Source: Anaerolineaceae bacterium
Lineage (GTDB): Bacteria; Chloroflexota; Anaerolineae; Anaerolineales; Anaerolineaceae
Length of the DNA: 64,000 nt
Direction: 5' to 3'
Assembly: GCA_030653365.1 (NCBI GenBank)
Contig: JAURZL010000018.1
Location: 248,001 to 312,000, forward strand
Part shown: in pieces, positions 15,285-24,671 of the stretch
Position numbering within the stretch: position 1 is the first letter of the stretch
How the letters are laid out: every line of letters starts with the position of its first letter
Notes under the pieces: model-generated
Database searches by the model: none
Told to the model about the DNA's origin: nothing
Seen by the model: only the letters and a program-made list of their open reading frames with translations
Position numbers and translations under genes: made by a program

Positions 15285-15977
15285 TTATTTTTCTTTACCT
15301 TGTTTTCCTTTGCTTGATTTATCCAATAACTTTTGAAGGTCCAGGGTTATAAATCTTTTATTTACCTTTACAATACAGAAGGGAAATTTTTCAATAGTGT
15401 AAACCAGGTCATTTCCCTCCACCTCGAAATCTTCCCTGGAGATTTCAATACCATAAGAGTAACCCAGATGTGCGATATAAGGGAACTGGCTTTCAATTTC
15501 ATTAAAAATTTCTTTCTCAATATATTTAGAAATATTTCTTAAATCCTCATCTTCTTCGATGCTCTCGCCAGAATCAGAAAAGTATGAAACTGATAATTCT
15601 TCACCATCAATACTAATATGGATATCGTGAAATATTTTGGATTTGGAAATTCTTATCGGGATGTTACATTCCAATTCCTTTTCATCCAAATCCTCAAAAT
15701 CATTAACAACAAATTTACCTTTGAACAAATGTCTATCAGGGTTGTATTTTGCATACCCACTTGATAAATTGTTGCCAACCCACCAGCCATATCCGATTGC
15801 ATCACTCATCATGTCAGTCAACATTTTTGCCTGTGGTTCTGTAGATTCCTGAGCATCCACTAAAAATTCGATTCCTCCGTCACCACCGCCACCCGACCAT
15901 TTGATGCCAAGGGAGTGCCCATCGGTATCTTTTTCATCACACCAGACAATCAGTTCCTCAATAGAACATTCAGCCAT
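15285..15977 (-). CDS. Hypothetical acidic protein
   Basis: A 230-residue acidic soluble protein. The N-terminal third has a glycine-rich segment, IKWSGGGGDGGIEFLVDAQE (about residues 25-45). A long central region is rich in Asp, Glu and Ile, and the C-terminal tail is Lys-rich (SSKGKQGKEK). I recognise no family. A GGAGATAAAAC ribosome site precedes the ATG. It is alone in its strand block, next to hairpin elements on its 5' side and two small paralogs beyond. Confidence 0.6.
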   Translation of the reverse strand: MAECSIEELIVWCDEKDTDGHSLGIKWSGGGGDGGIEFLVDAQESTEPQAKMLTDMMSDAIGYGWWVGNNLSSGYAKYNPDRHLFKGKFVVNDFEDLDEKELECNIPIRISKSKIFHDIHISIDGEELSVSYFSDSGESIEEDEDLRNISKYIEKEIFNEIESQFPYIAHLGYSYGIEISREDFEVEGNDLVYTIEKFPFCIVKVNKRFITLDLQKLLDKSSKGKQGKEK

Positions 15978-16279
15978 GTTTTATCTCCTGTATGCAGTAA
16001 TTGATACTAACTCATTTGTTTTTATATCTTTTGATATCTTACGGCCTTCTTAAGGTTTGAATATCCAGTTTACTGATGGCATTTTATCAAGATATTTTTT
16101 CTTTATACTCTCCCAAAGCTTTTTCTGAGACAAAAAATCCATAAGAATTTAATATTGTTTCACCAATACATCGTTGTGCTCGTGAATTCCAGGTTTAATA
16201 TCAGAATTTGTCGGAAATATTGCCTAATAGAGATGGTGGGTCAGCGACCCACCCCTGGCCAGATTGTGTAAAGGGTATA
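15978..16279. other. Intergenic region with REP-like hairpin
   Basis: Apart from the hairpin at 16235-16253 nothing is seen. The right end is the 3' side of the small gene at 16280. Confidence 0.45.
16235..16253. repeat. REP-like hairpin GGTGGGTY-N3-RACCCACC, copy 1
   Basis: GGTGGGTC-AGC-GACCCACC, an 8-bp perfect stem. Related hairpins occur at 17234-17250 and 41042-41060, each between genes. Confidence 0.65.
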
Positions 16280-16546
16280 TTAATCTTCGTATTCTGGAAT
16301 ATAAACTTCAATATGAAAATCTTCTTCCCATAAAACTTTTGTTACATAAGTAGCAATTCTATTCACCCCATAGCCACCATTCATTATCACAGAACCATAT
16401 GGGTCATTAGAACATTCAGTCCAGATACTTCTTATATCTTGTCTTTCTAAAAACTCTCTGTCTTGCTCATCAAAAATCCACATATCCGCAATAGGCATAT
16501 ATTTTTCTTTCCACTCTTCTAAAGTCATTTCAATTGTTTTTTTCAT
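16280..16546 (-). CDS. Small hypothetical protein, paralog of the next gene
   Basis: An 88-residue protein. The start at 16546 (MKKTIEMTLEEW) is chosen over 16558 because GGAGAT lies 4 bases before it and covers the earlier start. It shares with the protein at 16621-17007 the ordered pattern W-x-x-K-Y-x-P, FD-x-x-D-x-EFL-x-x-Q, then LW/IW, I-x-x-G-x-x-x-V-N-R and Y-x-V-T. Function unknown; the pair looks like a small stand-alone family that may act as immunity-type or inhibitor proteins, but there is no direct support. Confidence 0.6.
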   Translation of the reverse strand: MKKTIEMTLEEWKEKYMPIADMWIFDEQDREFLERQDIRSIWTECSNDPYGSVIMNGGYGVNRIATYVTKVLWEEDFHIEVYIPEYED

Positions 16547-16620
16547 TTTTATCTCCATTTCTATAAAGAGTATACGCCTCTGGGGTCACTTGCCTTCAAC
16601 TTCGACTTCTGGTTTCCAAC

Positions 16621-17007
16621 TCATTTTAATTGTCCTTTCTGAAAATCTTCATACTCGCTAAATAAAGGACTGTTAAGAAAATTTCCATTTTCGTCAAAAT
16701 ATATATATCTCAAATGCTTTCCAAATTCACCCCTATAACTTGTCGTAATGTAATGGTCAGGTTCAAAAGGAAATTCTGTAACAATATAATAAAGTCTATT
16801 GACAAGGCGAGCACCACTGATTATTTTTCTATTAGGATATTCCCATTCTACAACACTCCAAAGGCAAAGAGGATTTTGTTTATTTAAAAATTCTGTGTCC
16901 TTACCAATATCAAAAAATTTTATATACATAAAATCTTCTGAATTAGATTTATTACTTTTAAGTAAAGGTTTATATTTTTTCACCCAAGTATCAAATCTTA
17001 TGTTCAT
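16621..17007 (-). CDS. Small hypothetical protein, paralog of the previous gene
   Basis: A 128-residue protein, MNIRFDTWVKKYKPLLK onward, with the same core as the gene at 16280: W-x-x-K-Y-x-P, FF-D-x-G-K-D-T-EFL-x-x-Q, LW, ISGARLVNRLYYIVTEFPF. It has an extra C-terminal segment of about 40 residues. AAAGGAGAATAAAA precedes the ATG. The two genes are probably a tandem duplication and are cotranscribed. Confidence 0.6.
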   Translation of the reverse strand: MNIRFDTWVKKYKPLLKSNKSNSEDFMYIKFFDIGKDTEFLNKQNPLCLWSVVEWEYPNRKIISGARLVNRLYYIVTEFPFEPDHYITTSYRGEFGKHLRYIYFDENGNFLNSPLFSEYEDFQKGQLK

Positions 17008-17060
17008 TTTTATTCTCCTTTTCTACTATTATTGAAGAATTACAATAAAGGGGAGTATGT

Positions 17061-17250
17061 ATCAGGTGGGAGCCAGGTAGTACTGTAAGAAGGTGAGGCA
17101 GGAACCAGCAACGCATGAGAAGGAGCTGGCGAAGTATTCGAAGAGCATGAATGCTATCGTCCATACGGGGGAGGAGTGGTGGGTGTGTTGTTTTGTTGCA
17201 TCAGGTAAGTACCCTACCCTGGGGTAATTGATAGTGGGTTTGCAACCCAC
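17061..17250. repeat. REP-like element with hairpin (degenerate)
   Basis: Holds a GTGGGTT-TGC-AACCCAC hairpin at 17234-17250 and, further left, AGCATGAATGCTATCGTCC-ATACGGGGGAGGAGTGGTGGG. This resembles the element at 40966-41060 (CAATGCTTTGCCCGTACGGG followed by GGTGGTGGG). It lies between the small paralogs and the DUF4132 operon. Confidence 0.5.
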
Positions 17251-17304
17251 CCTTGTATCTTCAATTGGAGAATTTAATGAAGTATTTTTAATTCCATTGT
17301 TTTC

Positions 17305-20300
17305 TCATTCACTCTTTCGAATTTGATCCAATATGACCCGATCCTTTATTTTGTCATCATGTGATAACAGAATGATTTTGGATAAAATGATAGAGCTCAT
17401 CCGGTCCTTATCCACGAAAGGCAGGAAGAGCTTCTCCTCAACTTTTGATTTATCCGGAACAACACAGACATAATTACCCGGCATCTGGTGAATTGAACCA
17501 CTGCCAAGGTGAACTTTGTAATTCGTCAATTTTCCTTCTATCATCGCAAAGTGATCAACAATATTAACATTTTTCAATTTTAACAAAGAACAGGTTTCTT
17601 TAACCAAAGCTTTTCGATTTTCTATAGTTGATCCTGTACTTTCCCATGAACTCTTACCTGCATATGCCACGCTAACCACAAGATCGATATCCCGCATGGT
17701 TTCACTGAATATGATTGGTGGAACTTCTTCAAGTGGAATTATTTTTCCCTGATCATTTGAAAAGTAAATGTCTTCGAAAGTTCCGACATAGTTACTGAAT
17801 AATTCCTCAAGCAAGGTTTCTGTTTTTACAGTTAATTTATATTCTGAATAATATTTTTGGGGTTTTACATTCCGTTCGTCTCCATAATCCCTGTCCCAAC
17901 CCCGTACTTTGAACAATCCTAAAGCACTATGGGATTTGATTTGAATTCCATTGAACCTTCTGGAAACATGATCCTCATTCCTTTCAGCATCAGTGACTGT
18001 ATATACCTCCCTGAAGATCTGTTTGAAGGGTTGAACTCTCCCATTGACAAAGCACTCATGCTGCCAAAGATGCCAGTTTCCTGCCTCTACCATCTCGCAA
18101 GGATGTGCAATCAATAAAACATCATTATCATCGAGTTTAATTACTTCACCGGAGATTGAAAGAAGAGAATTACCAGAACTGGCTGGATAACCCATCCCAT
18201 TTATAGAAGTAAAAACCAGGTTTTGCATCAATATCTTGAGAACCGGATGGCTGAATAGAAGCTTTATATCCTGAATTGTGAACTGTTTTCTGTCGGTCAT
18301 CGAATTTTCCAAAAACCTTCTCAAGCGCGTTGTCATTTTTCTGATTTCTTTCACACGATTTTTGAAGGTTTTTATTCGTTCGTCCTCCTTAAATTTTTCA
18401 GGCACAGTCCGGATGGTTACCCCATTTTTTTCTGATGCGAATACGGGTTCAGCCAATTCATTGAGCGAGAGGGAAAACCGGTACCCATCGATTTCAAACT
18501 GAACAGGACCATCTTTCAGATCCTTTACAGCCTCAATTTCCATAGCCAGTTCAAAATTTTTATAACTGGAAAAACCTGCAGTTTTTGCCAGGTTGTGTAG
18601 TGCACCTGTTGCGGCACTATTATCATAATCATTATTTCCAGCACCACGTAAAAAGTCATGTAGAATCTGATACCTGCGAAGCATTTCTTTTTCACGATCC
18701 CCAAATTCAGGCAGGGGAACCACACCAAGAAGAAACACATGATCTCTTTTCTTTTCCCAGTACCCCCCCCAATTCCGTGTACTATACTGTTGTACCAATT
18801 CATCAAACGACAATCTGCCCAGGAGAATGTTTGAGACCTTCCGTGAATAGTTTTCAGGATCCATTGAAAAAATATCGAGCATACGGTTCCATTTTTCTTC
18901 ACCCAGCACCATATAAATCTCTTTGAAAGATAGACTGTGATCAACAGGAGAACCAAACCACCTGATAGCTTCAGCAAAACCATTCCATCCCAGAGCACTC
19001 TCAATGTATCCACTCCACTGCGGAGAGAAGAATGCCAGTTCAATCAAACGATCCTCGTCAATAGAAGTGGTTTTCAGTATATTTTTGAAAAGATCATTTG
19101 TATCACCCTTAACCGGAAAACAATCTTTAATTTTTTCACTGTATTGCGATTGTACTGTGCCAGTCGGTCTGGAAATAAACTTATTATTACCAAGCCCTCT
19201 TAAGAGCTGGAACAGGTTTTTTACACCGTTCACATTCTCCTGTTGAAGAAGATCAACAGCCGATTCATCCCCAATCAATTTCTTTTCAGACTCTGATAAA
19301 TCAGGTCGATCCCGGTAAGTATTCAGAATCCGGTCACATTCCGGTAATAATCTGTTGTTCTTCTTACATCTTTCAATAATTTCCAATCCTCCCAGACGTT
19401 TTTTTAGTGACTTCATATTTACAAGGCGATTAATGCTACCAATTAACTGTTCATCAGGCAGACTGTAAAACCAATCAATGAGGGGCTTGCGAAAATCACG
19501 TGAATCACGTGAAAAAAAATTTTCCATCCTGATTATGTCTTTATCCACCAAAGGCATTTTCTTGAGACGGTCGAAAGCTTCAAATCCCATGTATCTTTTT
19601 CCAAGTATTGATATCCAAAACTGTTTTAGATCCTCAACACTGTGTTTTTCTTCATCTAAATTCTGGGCCAAGTCGTAAGTACTTTGAGGATGCATTTTAA
19701 AAAGATAAGGCAACAAACGCCCAAGCGGTCTATTCCCCAGAAAATCGATCAAGAATTCAGGATAAAATCTATATGAATCTCCATGAATTTTTACTGATTG
19801 ATCTGGTTTTGATAGAAATGATTCAATGATTTCAAAAAAATTGTATTTATCATAAATTGATTCGTCCTTAAAAACCCAACTACTATTACCACGGTTGAAC
19901 AAGAAATATCTATTACCACCGCTGAACAAAGTATAAAAGTACATAAGAACACTTTCCGATATACTTTTATCCGGATCGTTGATTAAATCAAGCAATACTG
20001 GAATAGTTTCTTCTTTATGGAACTGGACTAAAAACTGTACAGCTTTCAACCTTTTTTCCGCATCTCCCGTTCTTATAAGGTTGATCGCATAAGGAATACT
20101 ATTATTCACATCGTAACAAGCAGCTGCCCATAAAGAAAGATAAGCCCCTTCAGCATCGTAGTTCTGAATCTGGTTTAATCCACAACCGGGTTCTTCCAGA
20201 TAATGTAAGATTTTCTTAAAGATATATCGAATATCTGTGTTCGAGAGCAATCCAATATTAAACATTTCTTTTAAGTAATATGGATCAACTTTTTCAAGCT

Positions 20301-20925
20301 CTGAAATCATTTTGATAATTTTAATAAGATTAGAAGTGCTGCAAAAACAGATTAATTTGGGTAAATCAGAAGAACCTGCTCCGAAAAAAATACATTTTTC
20401 AATAACACCTAAAGCCTCTTCACTGGATGAATGAGACAATTCAAGCGCATCTCTCAATGACCATTTATTTTTTTCCTGGATTTTAACAACCATCTCATGT
20501 ATCGTTTCATTGCCAGCAGAATCCCCGCTCGCCACTGATGCAGTGCGTACCGCAGTTAAATAATACCGATTCGTATAAAAATCATATCTCGTCTGCTTTA
20601 TACAGTGCTGCATGAATTCAAGTTTCCTTCTCCAATTGCCATCGGTTGGATCACGAAAGGGAAGGCTGTAATTAAGTGGAAGACGATCAAGAAAATCCCA
20701 TGTAAGATCTATTTCCTTTGCCTTATCCTGAAATAATTCCATAAACAAACTCTGACGTTCAGAAGGGGATAAATTTGTTTCAATTGCCAATACCAATTTC
20801 TTCAGGAAAACAAGATCGTCGATTTTTTGAAAATCAGCATTCTCCACCATATTCTTTATTTCCATAACGTTCGGACTAAATTCCATCTGGTTGTTTTCGA
20901 CCTTACCAGGATCAGTGATACTCAT
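17305..20925 (-). CDS. Large DUF4132-domain protein
   Basis: A 1206-residue soluble protein. The N-terminal 700 residues are helical, HEAT-like repeats (for example around residues 270-330). Toward the C-terminus comes LIAHPCEM...WHLWQHECF...QPFKQIFREVYTVTDAE, then a Trp-Asp-Arg-rich stretch and a final segment SSIILSKIILLSHDDKIKD. That order is how I recognise DUF4132-type proteins with their C-terminal companion domain. The biochemical activity is not established in my knowledge. It is translated 5 bases after the 141-residue gene upstream, with its GGGAGG ribosome site inside that gene's last codons, so the two are tightly coupled. It closes its operon; a REP-like element lies downstream. 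Confidence 0.75.
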   Translation of the reverse strand: MSITDPGKVENNQMEFSPNVMEIKNMVENADFQKIDDLVFLKKLVLAIETNLSPSERQSLFMELFQDKAKEIDLTWDFLDRLPLNYSLPFRDPTDGNWRRKLEFMQHCIKQTRYDFYTNRYYLTAVRTASVASGDSAGNETIHEMVVKIQEKNKWSLRDALELSHSSSEEALGVIEKCIFFGAGSSDLPKLICFCSTSNLIKIIKMISELEKVDPYYLKEMFNIGLLSNTDIRYIFKKILHYLEEPGCGLNQIQNYDAEGAYLSLWAAACYDVNNSIPYAINLIRTGDAEKRLKAVQFLVQFHKEETIPVLLDLINDPDKSISESVLMYFYTLFSGGNRYFLFNRGNSSWVFKDESIYDKYNFFEIIESFLSKPDQSVKIHGDSYRFYPEFLIDFLGNRPLGRLLPYLFKMHPQSTYDLAQNLDEEKHSVEDLKQFWISILGKRYMGFEAFDRLKKMPLVDKDIIRMENFFSRDSRDFRKPLIDWFYSLPDEQLIGSINRLVNMKSLKKRLGGLEIIERCKKNNRLLPECDRILNTYRDRPDLSESEKKLIGDESAVDLLQQENVNGVKNLFQLLRGLGNNKFISRPTGTVQSQYSEKIKDCFPVKGDTNDLFKNILKTTSIDEDRLIELAFFSPQWSGYIESALGWNGFAEAIRWFGSPVDHSLSFKEIYMVLGEEKWNRMLDIFSMDPENYSRKVSNILLGRLSFDELVQQYSTRNWGGYWEKKRDHVFLLGVVPLPEFGDREKEMLRRYQILHDFLRGAGNNDYDNSAATGALHNLAKTAGFSSYKNFELAMEIEAVKDLKDGPVQFEIDGYRFSLSLNELAEPVFASEKNGVTIRTVPEKFKEDERIKTFKNRVKEIRKMTTRLRRFLENSMTDRKQFTIQDIKLLFSHPVLKILMQNLVFTSINGMGYPASSGNSLLSISGEVIKLDDNDVLLIAHPCEMVEAGNWHLWQHECFVNGRVQPFKQIFREVYTVTDAERNEDHVSRRFNGIQIKSHSALGLFKVRGWDRDYGDERNVKPQKYYSEYKLTVKTETLLEELFSNYVGTFEDIYFSNDQGKIIPLEEVPPIIFSETMRDIDLVVSVAYAGKSSWESTGSTIENRKALVKETCSLLKLKNVNIVDHFAMIEGKLTNYKVHLGSGSIHQMPGNYVCVVPDKSKVEEKLFLPFVDKDRMSSIILSKIILLSHDDKIKDRVILDQIRKSE

Positions 20926-20930
20926 GACAT

Positions 20931-21356
20931 CTAACCTCCCACCAACGGTGTTAATCTTATGAACAGGATTTTGCTACCGGTATTTATAATTACTTCCTCA
21001 TCAAGATGATTTATCTGGTTATTATCAATAAAAACATAATAAACACCTCTGGAAAATGCCTTCAATGCCTTTTCGATTTCTTTTTCGGGATCCACGATCG
21101 TTTTGCGAGATTTATCAGAAATGGCTATTTTGCCAGCAGCCTTCGCGTGCTCAATCTCTTCAAAGGACATTACCTGAGAAAGCCGATTTACCTGATTACC
21201 CTGATTGGCAGCATTAACCTCATCCTGCACGATTGAACGGATTAACTCCGCGAGTGAATACCGGATCTTCAGTTGTTCAATGAATACTTCCCAATTTTGT
21301 ACCGCAAGACCGGTTTGACCGATTGCTTTAGTTTCAACAGTAATTGTTTGTGTCAT
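20931..21356 (-). CDS. Small protein coupled to the DUF4132 gene
   Basis: A 141-residue protein with an N-terminal strand region, a helical middle that includes SFEEIEHAKAAGKIAISDKS, and a C-terminal domain rich in beta strands (YYVFIDNNQINHLDEEVIIN, then ILFIRLTPLVGG). No family is named with confidence. AAAGGGTTAA precedes the ATG. It is the first gene of a two-gene operon with the DUF4132 protein, and close coupling suggests a subunit or chaperone of the large protein. Confidence 0.6.
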   Translation of the reverse strand: MTQTITVETKAIGQTGLAVQNWEVFIEQLKIRYSLAELIRSIVQDEVNAANQGNQVNRLSQVMSFEEIEHAKAAGKIAISDKSRKTIVDPEKEIEKALKAFSRGVYYVFIDNNQINHLDEEVIINTGSKILFIRLTPLVGG

Positions 21357-21764
21357 TTAACCCTTTATGTTTTCTGAGGTTCCAATTGATTCTTGTGATT
21401 GTCATGACCTCATAAACCCAAGATGATGAGTTATCCCTTTTATGAATATATTGGCTCTTACTGCCATAAAAATCAACCCAATTGATATGTGTTTTTTTCC
21501 CTCACTCCAGTTGATTCAGAAAATTGTTTATTCAATTAATTATAGCCCAGGTTGTTGAACAGAAATAATCAGCTAAGAGTTATGCGAAATGAGAATTCAG
21601 AAACTTCAAACTGAATTTAAAAAATTTTGATTATTGAGAAATAATAAAATTAACTGATTCAATAAATTCAATTCATTTTTCAAAAAAATATTCATCCGGT
21701 GTGAGGTTGAATCAATCCCAATTTGCTATAATTTTTATTATTCTTATGGATGGAGGAGAGCGGG
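21357..21764. other. Intergenic region between divergent transcription units
   Basis: AT-rich, 408 bases. It carries the promoter of the DUF7662 gene at its right end (TGCTATAAT at 21724-21732, an extended -10) and presumably the DUF4132 operon promoter at its left. No other structure was seen. Confidence 0.5.
21724..21732 (+). promoter_or_regulatory. Extended -10 promoter, TGCTATAAT
   Basis: TG-C-TATAAT is a perfect extended -10 motif, 33 bases before the DUF7662 start. A TTGAAT lies upstream but at a short spacing (14). Same TGC-extended type as at 35304-35312. Confidence 0.55.
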
Positions 21765-22049
21765 ATGGGGAAGTATGATGGATTGACGGAAATGCTTATG
21801 TATACAGGGGAGGAAGTGGGGGAGATTACTCTTAAGTTTGATGAGATTGTAAAGCTGATCCACTCGGAATTGCCGGCCACAGCGTATAAGAAGGGCTTCT
21901 GGGTGAATGATCGCTCCTTCAGCAAGATGCAGAGCATGGCCTGGATCAGTGCTGGCTGGCTGGTTAAATCTGCAGATATCGGGGATAAACAGGTTACGTT
22001 TAAACGAGATGACAAACCAAGAGATGAATATTTCCTTCAAAAAGATTGA
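21765..22049 (+). CDS. DUF7662-like small protein
   Basis: A 94-residue protein. MGKYDGLTEML at the start, ITLKFDEIVKLIHSELPATA and KKGFWVND, then MAWISAGWLVKSADIGDKQVTF form the conserved core of DUF7662 as I remember it: K-Y-x-x-L-T-x-x-L, L-x-F-x-E-I-E, L-P-x-S-A, W-x-N and A-W-x-x-A-G-W. Members are small and often occur near restriction genes. The start at 21765 is chosen because GGAGGA lies 7 bases upstream. It overlaps the glycosylase gene by about 40 bases, so the pair is cotranscribed. Confidence 0.7.
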   Translation: MGKYDGLTEMLMYTGEEVGEITLKFDEIVKLIHSELPATAYKKGFWVNDRSFSKMQSMAWISAGWLVKSADIGDKQVTFKRDDKPRDEYFLQKD

Positions 22050-22707
22050 GTTTTTTCAATTCGAATTAAATAAATGGGGTAAAACGAATATTAAAAAATA
22101 TCCCTGGCGATATGTAGATGATGCATACATGATTCTGGTTTCAGAATTCATGTTGCATCGAACCCAGGTTTTGCAGGTGGTGCCGATCTATGAGGAGTTC
22201 ATTCGCAGGTATCCGGATCTCGATGCTTTCGGTCAGACAAATGAGGAGGATGTTTCTCTTCTATTGCAGTCTCTGGGGCTGCGGTGGCGGATTGAAAGAA
22301 TGATTGCCGCACTGCAAGAAATCAAGTTGAGATTTGGAGAGGTACCTCAAAATTATAATGACCTGATTTCCATACCAGGGATAGGTCCCTACATCGCCGG
22401 TGCCACGGTGTGTTTTTCGAGTAATCAGGAACAGGTGCTGATCGACACCAATGTGGTCAGAGTGATCGGGCGGATTTACAATCTGAGCCTGCATGGGGAA
22501 GCACGGCGCAGGAAAGATGTTTTTCAAACAATTGAAAGGGTGATGGACAGGAATTCACCGAGAGATTTTTATTATGCAATTATCGATCTTGCCCATACGA
22601 TCTGTCGTCCAAAAGTACCGAATTGTGGATTGTGCCCGATAAAAGAATTATGCGGTTATGCGATAACAACAAAACCAGGCAATATACAGGATAACTCAGG
22701 CAGATAA
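22009..22707 (+). CDS. MutY/Mig-like DNA glycosylase, 4Fe-4S
   Basis: A 232-residue helix-hairpin-helix DNA glycosylase. ILVSEFMLHRTQV (about residue 40) is the MutY catalytic-Glu region, with Gln-Gln replaced by His-Arg. SIPGIGPYIAGATVCF is the helix-hairpin-helix, followed by LIDTNVVRVIGR with the catalytic Asp. CRPKVPNCGLCPIKELC is the cluster loop (C-x6-C-x2-C-x5-C). It has no MutY C-terminal NUDIX-like domain. In restriction neighbourhoods such short enzymes (Mig-type) remove T from T:G mismatches left by deaminated 5-methylcytosine, which fits the C5 methyltransferase at 32909. The start is 22009 or 22024. Its stop is 1 base from the converging helicase gene. Confidence 0.8.
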   Translation: MTNQEMNISFKKIEFFQFELNKWGKTNIKKYPWRYVDDAYMILVSEFMLHRTQVLQVVPIYEEFIRRYPDLDAFGQTNEEDVSLLLQSLGLRWRIERMIAALQEIKLRFGEVPQNYNDLISIPGIGPYIAGATVCFSSNQEQVLIDTNVVRVIGRIYNLSLHGEARRRKDVFQTIERVMDRNSPRDFYYAIIDLAHTICRPKVPNCGLCPIKELCGYAITTKPGNIQDNSGR

Positions 22708-22708
22708 A

Positions 22709-24598
22709 TCACTTTGGTGGAAACTGCAGCATGCCTTTTACCGTAAAACCCAGTGCAAATCCGGAACTGGCATATGGTTTGTGAATAAACTCTGAATACA
22801 GTGGGAGATTGACAGTGACAATTTCAAGGAGGGTTAAACTCTGAAAATGGGGGGTAAGGTGATATTTTTTTTCTGGGTTTTCAGAGTTCCCAGGGTAATA
22901 ATAATCACAGAATTTCTTCAGATCATAAGAAAAATCCTGGTTCAACATGCCCAGCGTAATAGCCTTTTTAGTTCCGGGTTTCTGCCAGTTGAGGTAATAA
23001 GATATTTTTCCATCCAATTCTACCGGTTTCAGATTCAATTTCATGCCCGGTTTCATACACTTCCATAAAAAGTCCTGAATTCTTTGGATTATCTCAAGAT
23101 CTCCAATGAATTTTTTACTGACAAAACCAATGAAATCCATGTCGTCAGGCAATACCTGAAAATACCTGCTACCGTCTTTGGACTGCCCAAATAACCTGCG
23201 TTTTTTATAATGATAAAAAATGGTTCTGAAGCGGGGCATTCCATTGCGATTGATCCTGGATATTTTTTCCCTGGCTCTGGTCATGGCGACGTAATAGACC
23301 CTGCCTTCGAGTGCCTTATCACGATCGGACATCTTTTTATAAATTTCAGGCTGCAGGATGACCACGTGATCAAATTCACGTCCCTTGGACTGATGTATGT
23401 TCATGGTGATAACCTGATTTTCCGGAAAAGTTATATCCGTATCGAAGAAGTTTTTAATCCCGCTTTTCAAGTATTGTTTCAGCCGGTGGATATCCAGCAT
23501 TCTGCTTTCCCGTCTCTCGATGGACTTCAAAATTGACCAGGCCTTTTCAGATGTGAGGGAGGTGAAATCTGTTATTTCTTTATCCCAGAGAAATTTGAAG
23601 TTTTCAGAATTAATCTCCTGGTTGTGCCAGCCGGATAATATCCTGCCCAACCAGGATGGAACACCACGCTCCTCGATACTGGGTGGAATGTAGAATTGAA
23701 GGTCGGATTTTCCAAGATTCAGGGAACAGATCATGACCTCCTCATTTTTTCTACAGAGGACAGCCACAGTTTTAATTTTATGATAGAGCACATCGGGACT
23801 GATATTTAAAACAGAACCGGATAAATCTGCCTGCCCGATCAGATCTTTGATTTCAATCAATGCCTTATGGCTATCTTCACCCAACAATTTCTGGCGGATC
23901 GGAACTGTAATTTTTTCGATTTCAGGAACAGAACGGAAATTAATATCCGGTTCAATGATCTCCAAATCATTTTTCCATTTTTCCTTCACCCATGAAAGGA
24001 ATCGATCGGAATCGAGCGCACCGGTATTTTCCTTGATCTGGTAATCAAAAATTCCCTGGGCAGGATCCCCCAGCAGGGTGAAGCCACCCTCCAGGTTTTC
24101 CAGAATCCGCATGACAAAACTGACTCTGGGGTCGATCAAGTCCTGAACCTCATCGATGATGACGTGTCTGAGACCTGAAAGCATATCTGCTGCATAAGAA
24201 TTCGGATCGGAGAGCTGTTTTGTGGCAAGTTTGATCTGATGATCGAAATTATTACCCTGAATCTGGAAGTCATCATTTGCAGCGAACAACAACCTGGTGG
24301 CGAATGAGTCGAAGGTAAAAATGTTCAATTCGTGAAAATAATCGTCAGAGGAATTGTCGGAAGAAGCCTTAATGCGTTTCCTGACCTCGCTGATGGCTGC
24401 CCTTGAAAAACTCAACACCAGAATCTCCGAGGATGGGGAAAGATTCTGGATTTTCACCAGATGCCTGATACGATGGATCAATGTGAAGGTCTTGCCGGAA
24501 CCAGGACCGGCGACCACAAGGATCTTCTTTTCAAATCCAGCCTCAATGATTTTTGTCTGATCTCCGGATATTTCTATTTCTCTGACATTATCAACCAT
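22709..24598 (-). CDS. UvrD-like SF1 helicase
   Basis: A 629-residue superfamily 1A helicase. Walker A VAGPGSGKT is at about residue 29. Other motifs are LSFSRAAISEVRKRI (Ia), IIDEVQD (II, near residue 153), LLGDPAQGIFDYQ (III), HQSKGREFDHVVIL (V, near 400) and YYVAMTRAREK (VI, near 440). An extra C-terminal region of about 170 residues has no domain I recognise and contains a possible zinc-free beta domain. GAGGGTCTGC precedes the ATG. It faces the sigma factor gene across a 107-bp promoter region and converges on the glycosylase gene. It is a probable defence-associated helicase, given its place in the island. Confidence 0.85.
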   Translation of the reverse strand: MVDNVREIEISGDQTKIIEAGFEKKILVVAGPGSGKTFTLIHRIRHLVKIQNLSPSSEILVLSFSRAAISEVRKRIKASSDNSSDDYFHELNIFTFDSFATRLLFAANDDFQIQGNNFDHQIKLATKQLSDPNSYAADMLSGLRHVIIDEVQDLIDPRVSFVMRILENLEGGFTLLGDPAQGIFDYQIKENTGALDSDRFLSWVKEKWKNDLEIIEPDINFRSVPEIEKITVPIRQKLLGEDSHKALIEIKDLIGQADLSGSVLNISPDVLYHKIKTVAVLCRKNEEVMICSLNLGKSDLQFYIPPSIEERGVPSWLGRILSGWHNQEINSENFKFLWDKEITDFTSLTSEKAWSILKSIERRESRMLDIHRLKQYLKSGIKNFFDTDITFPENQVITMNIHQSKGREFDHVVILQPEIYKKMSDRDKALEGRVYYVAMTRAREKISRINRNGMPRFRTIFYHYKKRRLFGQSKDGSRYFQVLPDDMDFIGFVSKKFIGDLEIIQRIQDFLWKCMKPGMKLNLKPVELDGKISYYLNWQKPGTKKAITLGMLNQDFSYDLKKFCDYYYPGNSENPEKKYHLTPHFQSLTLLEIVTVNLPLYSEFIHKPYASSGFALGFTVKGMLQFPPK

Positions 24599-24671
24599 GC
24601 AGACCCTCTGTTTGGACCGGTTATAACCCCATCACATATTAAATATTATATATTGATTACATAATAATAAT

